Assembly: GCA_017501625.1 (NCBI GenBank)
Contig: JAFVWO010000075.1
Coordinates: 1 to 43,046 of the forward strand
Reading direction: 5' to 3'
DNA length: 43,046 nt
Source of the DNA: Alistipes sp.
Lineage (GTDB): Bacteria > Bacteroidota > Bacteroidia > Bacteroidales > Rikenellaceae
A program made the translations under genes and the position numbers. The notes beneath the pieces were generated by a model that saw only the letters and a program-made list of their open reading frames with translations, was not told the origin of the DNA and searched no databases. This document shows, one piece after another, positions 41,099 to 43,046 of this stretch. The stretch's first letter is position 1, and each line of letters opens with the position of its first letter.

Positions 41099-42916
41099 AT
41101 GAAGAAATTTGCAATCTTGGCGGCAGTCGTTGCACTTATCGGCTGTACGCAAAATGATGAGGGCTTGGATAATATCACCAGCACCCCCGAAAAGAGCCAA
41201 ACAGAGTTTTACGCCTCTATGCCCGAGTGCGACACCCGCACCTATGTAGAGGATAATAAATATTTGCGTTGGAACGCAGACGATGAAATCACCGTATTTG
41301 CCGGCAATAGCTACAATAGCCATTGGCAATTTGCGGGCGAGGATGGCGCAAATAGCGGTAAGTTTAACGAGATTGACGAGGGTGGGTTCGTTACGGGTAC
41401 GCCACTTGACCTTACCGCAAACTATGCTATTTATCCTTATGACGAGAACATAACCATTACAGAGGCGGGCGTTGTTTCGCTCACCCTGCCCGCCGTGCAG
41501 GAGTATAACCACGCCTACGAAAACTCATTTGGCGCAGGTGCAAATACGATGATGGCGGTAACTAAAAACACATCGGACAACTTTTTGTCGTTCAAAAACT
41601 TGTGCGGTTATCTGAAACTCAAATTCTATGGTGAGGATGTAACCGTCAAGAGCATTACCGTCAAGGGTAACAATGGCGAGAAGATTGCAGGCCCTGCAAC
41701 CGTTTCGATGGCATACGGCAGCGAGCCTACTATCACTATGGGCGGTGATGCCACCGACACTATCACCATTGACTGCGGCGAGGGTGTGGCGTTGAGTAGC
41801 GATAATGAAAATCCTACAATCTTTTGGGTAGTTATCCCCGAAATCACCTTTGAGGGCGGTATCACCATCGAGGTTACCGACATCAACGACCAGATCTTCT
41901 CAAAGCAGACAAGCAATGCTGTACCTATCGAAAATAACCTGATTCAGCCAATGGCAACACTATGTGCCGAGTTTGGCCCTACTGCAACTCCTGAAACTTG
42001 GAAGATATATTATACTGCGGAAGCAAAAATAGACCCTAATTATAATCGCTTTAATGCCAATATCGTTTCAAATGAGTATGATAGCACAACTGGTATCGGT
42101 GTTATTATATTCGATAATGAACTTACAACAATTGGTACTAAATCTTTTTATTTATCATACTTTACATCTATAACTCTTCCTTCGAGTCTAACATCAATAG
42201 GTGAGTCTGCATTTCAAAATAGTAGCAAACTTACTTCAGTAACAATTTTAGGGAACAATCTAAAAACTATCTCCAACAATGCTTTTTGTGACTGTTGGAA
42301 GTTGGTTAGTATCAATATTCCTTCTTCGGTGTCATCAATTGGTACCAAGGCTTTTTATTATTGTGAGGCTCTCAAAAATATTGAACTCCCAAGTAACTTG
42401 AAAGAAGTTGGTGCTGGTGTATTTGCTTATTGTAGTGAGTTGGTTTCTATAACTATCCCGGAGGGAGTGAAGTCGGTCAACGCTAATGCTTTTGCCAATT
42501 GCACAAAATTACAATCAATAACTATTCCGAATAGCGTAGAATCAATAGATGGAAGTGCATTTATTAGTGCTGGAATAGAGTCTCTTACATTGGGAAACAA
42601 TGTGAAGACTATCGAATCATACGCTTTTGCAATGTGTAAAAATTTGACGAGCGTAACTACACCGACTAGTGTCACATTTATTGGAGAACGTGCTTTTGCA
42701 AACAGCGGTCTTGTTAGTGCAAACATCTATGGTAGTGAATGTGTTATCTCGAAGAGTGCATTCTATGGCGATAGCTCGTTAAAAGATGTTCTTATTAATG
42801 AAGGTGTAATATCTATTGATGATGATGCGTTTTACGGTTGTAATTCGTTGGAGAATATAAAAATTGCAGAAAGTGTTACAACGATTTCTGGCTATCCTTT
42901 TTATAATTGTATTTAG
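41099..42916 (+). CDS. BspA-like leucine-rich-repeat lipoprotein with fimbrillin-like N-terminus
   Basis: A 605-residue lipoprotein; signal MKKFAILAAVVALIGC with Cys16 and acidic TQNDEG after it (surface-export-like). Residues about 30-295 resemble fimbrillin/Mfa-type domains (FYASMPECDTRTYVEDNKYLRWNADDEITVF, YAIYPYDENITITEAGVVSLTLP). From about 330 to the end are about ten LRR_5 (BspA-type) repeats, e.g. LTSIGESAFQNSSKLTSVTIL and VKTIESYAFAMCKNLTSVTTP. BspA proteins of oral Bacteroidetes bind fibronectin and other host proteins. The ATG at 41099 is chosen as the start of the lipoprotein signal; the longer frame from 41048 overlaps the small ORF. The repeat part is AT-rich with codons unlike upstream genes. 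The protein ends mid-repeat style (YPFYNCI), so loss of repeats is possible. Confidence 0.85.
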   Translation: MKKFAILAAVVALIGCTQNDEGLDNITSTPEKSQTEFYASMPECDTRTYVEDNKYLRWNADDEITVFAGNSYNSHWQFAGEDGANSGKFNEIDEGGFVTGTPLDLTANYAIYPYDENITITEAGVVSLTLPAVQEYNHAYENSFGAGANTMMAVTKNTSDNFLSFKNLCGYLKLKFYGEDVTVKSITVKGNNGEKIAGPATVSMAYGSEPTITMGGDATDTITIDCGEGVALSSDNENPTIFWVVIPEITFEGGITIEVTDINDQIFSKQTSNAVPIENNLIQPMATLCAEFGPTATPETWKIYYTAEAKIDPNYNRFNANIVSNEYDSTTGIGVIIFDNELTTIGTKSFYLSYFTSITLPSSLTSIGESAFQNSSKLTSVTILGNNLKTISNNAFCDCWKLVSINIPSSVSSIGTKAFYYCEALKNIELPSNLKEVGAGVFAYCSELVSITIPEGVKSVNANAFANCTKLQSITIPNSVESIDGSAFISAGIESLTLGNNVKTIESYAFAMCKNLTSVTTPTSVTFIGERAFANSGLVSANIYGSECVISKSAFYGDSSLKDVLINEGVISIDDDAFYGCNSLENIKIAESVTTISGYPFYNCI

Positions 42917-43046
42917 AAGCCCTAAACAACCAAAAATATCCAGAAATAATCAAATATAAACCTTTAATTATCAATACATTCTAAAATTTAACACTTTCAG
43001 ACTGCTTTTTGATGGTTCCCAAATTTCCACATATTTTTGATACATA
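42917..43046. other. AT-rich end of the window
   Basis: 130 bases after the LRR lipoprotein stop codon; no gene, terminator hairpin or repeat recognised before the window ends. Confidence 0.4.

Noticed and set aside
1-43046. tRNA or rRNA genes
   Set aside because: No T-loop consensus (GGTTCGAATCC-like) or rRNA signature was found by eye; a covariance-model search would settle it.

Overview
The window looks like a chromosomal segment of a gut Bacteroidales bacterium, probably Alistipes or another member of the Rikenellaceae. This is inferred from Bacteroidetes-type -7 boxes (TAnnTTTG) ahead of many genes, weak Shine-Dalgarno signals, surface lipoproteins with fimbrillin-like and BspA-type leucine-rich domains, DUF4251/DUF5106 families, a SusC-plug-like motif and a succinate/propionate (methylmalonyl-CoA) gene set. 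No rRNA, tRNA or CRISPR array was seen.

Layout. 1-648 is the N-terminal part of a catalase (minus). 869-5367 (minus) is an operon for methylmalonyl-CoA epimerase and a four-subunit Na+-pumping methylmalonyl-CoA decarboxylase, ending in a strong terminator. The divergent MeaB gene (6109-7215) serves the same pathway. 7216-8138 holds a small HicB-like HTH gene surrounded by a family of palindromes. 8139-9357 pairs a sirtuin with an L,D-transpeptidase-like protein. 9429-9753 is a MITE-like element with a 9-bp target duplication. 9867-13653 is argS, a thioredoxin lipoprotein and an acyl-CoA reductase. 13733-14459 is a zeta-toxin gene with an overlapping small partner. 14618-16404 is a LytTR two-component system. 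16562-20622 carries housekeeping and transport genes. 20696-24026 is an OmpR-type two-component system divergent from an unusual duplicated plug/TonB fusion gene; four helically phased TTTAAC sites lie between them. 24216-29885 carries der, an outer-membrane barrel, phoH, pepD and a lipid kinase, closed by a second, inverted copy of the MITE sitting in the stop codon.

30418-37700 is the most notable region. It encodes a fibronectin-like lipoprotein and two large lipoproteins that end in nearly identical IdeS/Mac-type (C66) cysteine protease domains with the Cys, His and Asp residues in place. IdeS itself cleaves IgG, so these may be surface proteases of a commensal acting on immunoglobulin or another host protein. 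The second one, and the BspA-like lipoprotein at 41099-42916, are each directly preceded by a tiny ORF (45 and 47 codons) sharing a YLAPE...E-x-GF-x-x-SD pattern: a small-protein family linked to fimbrillin-like lipoproteins. pheT (37830-40295) separates these two accessory modules, and the last 2.7 kb is more AT-rich, suggesting separate acquisition.
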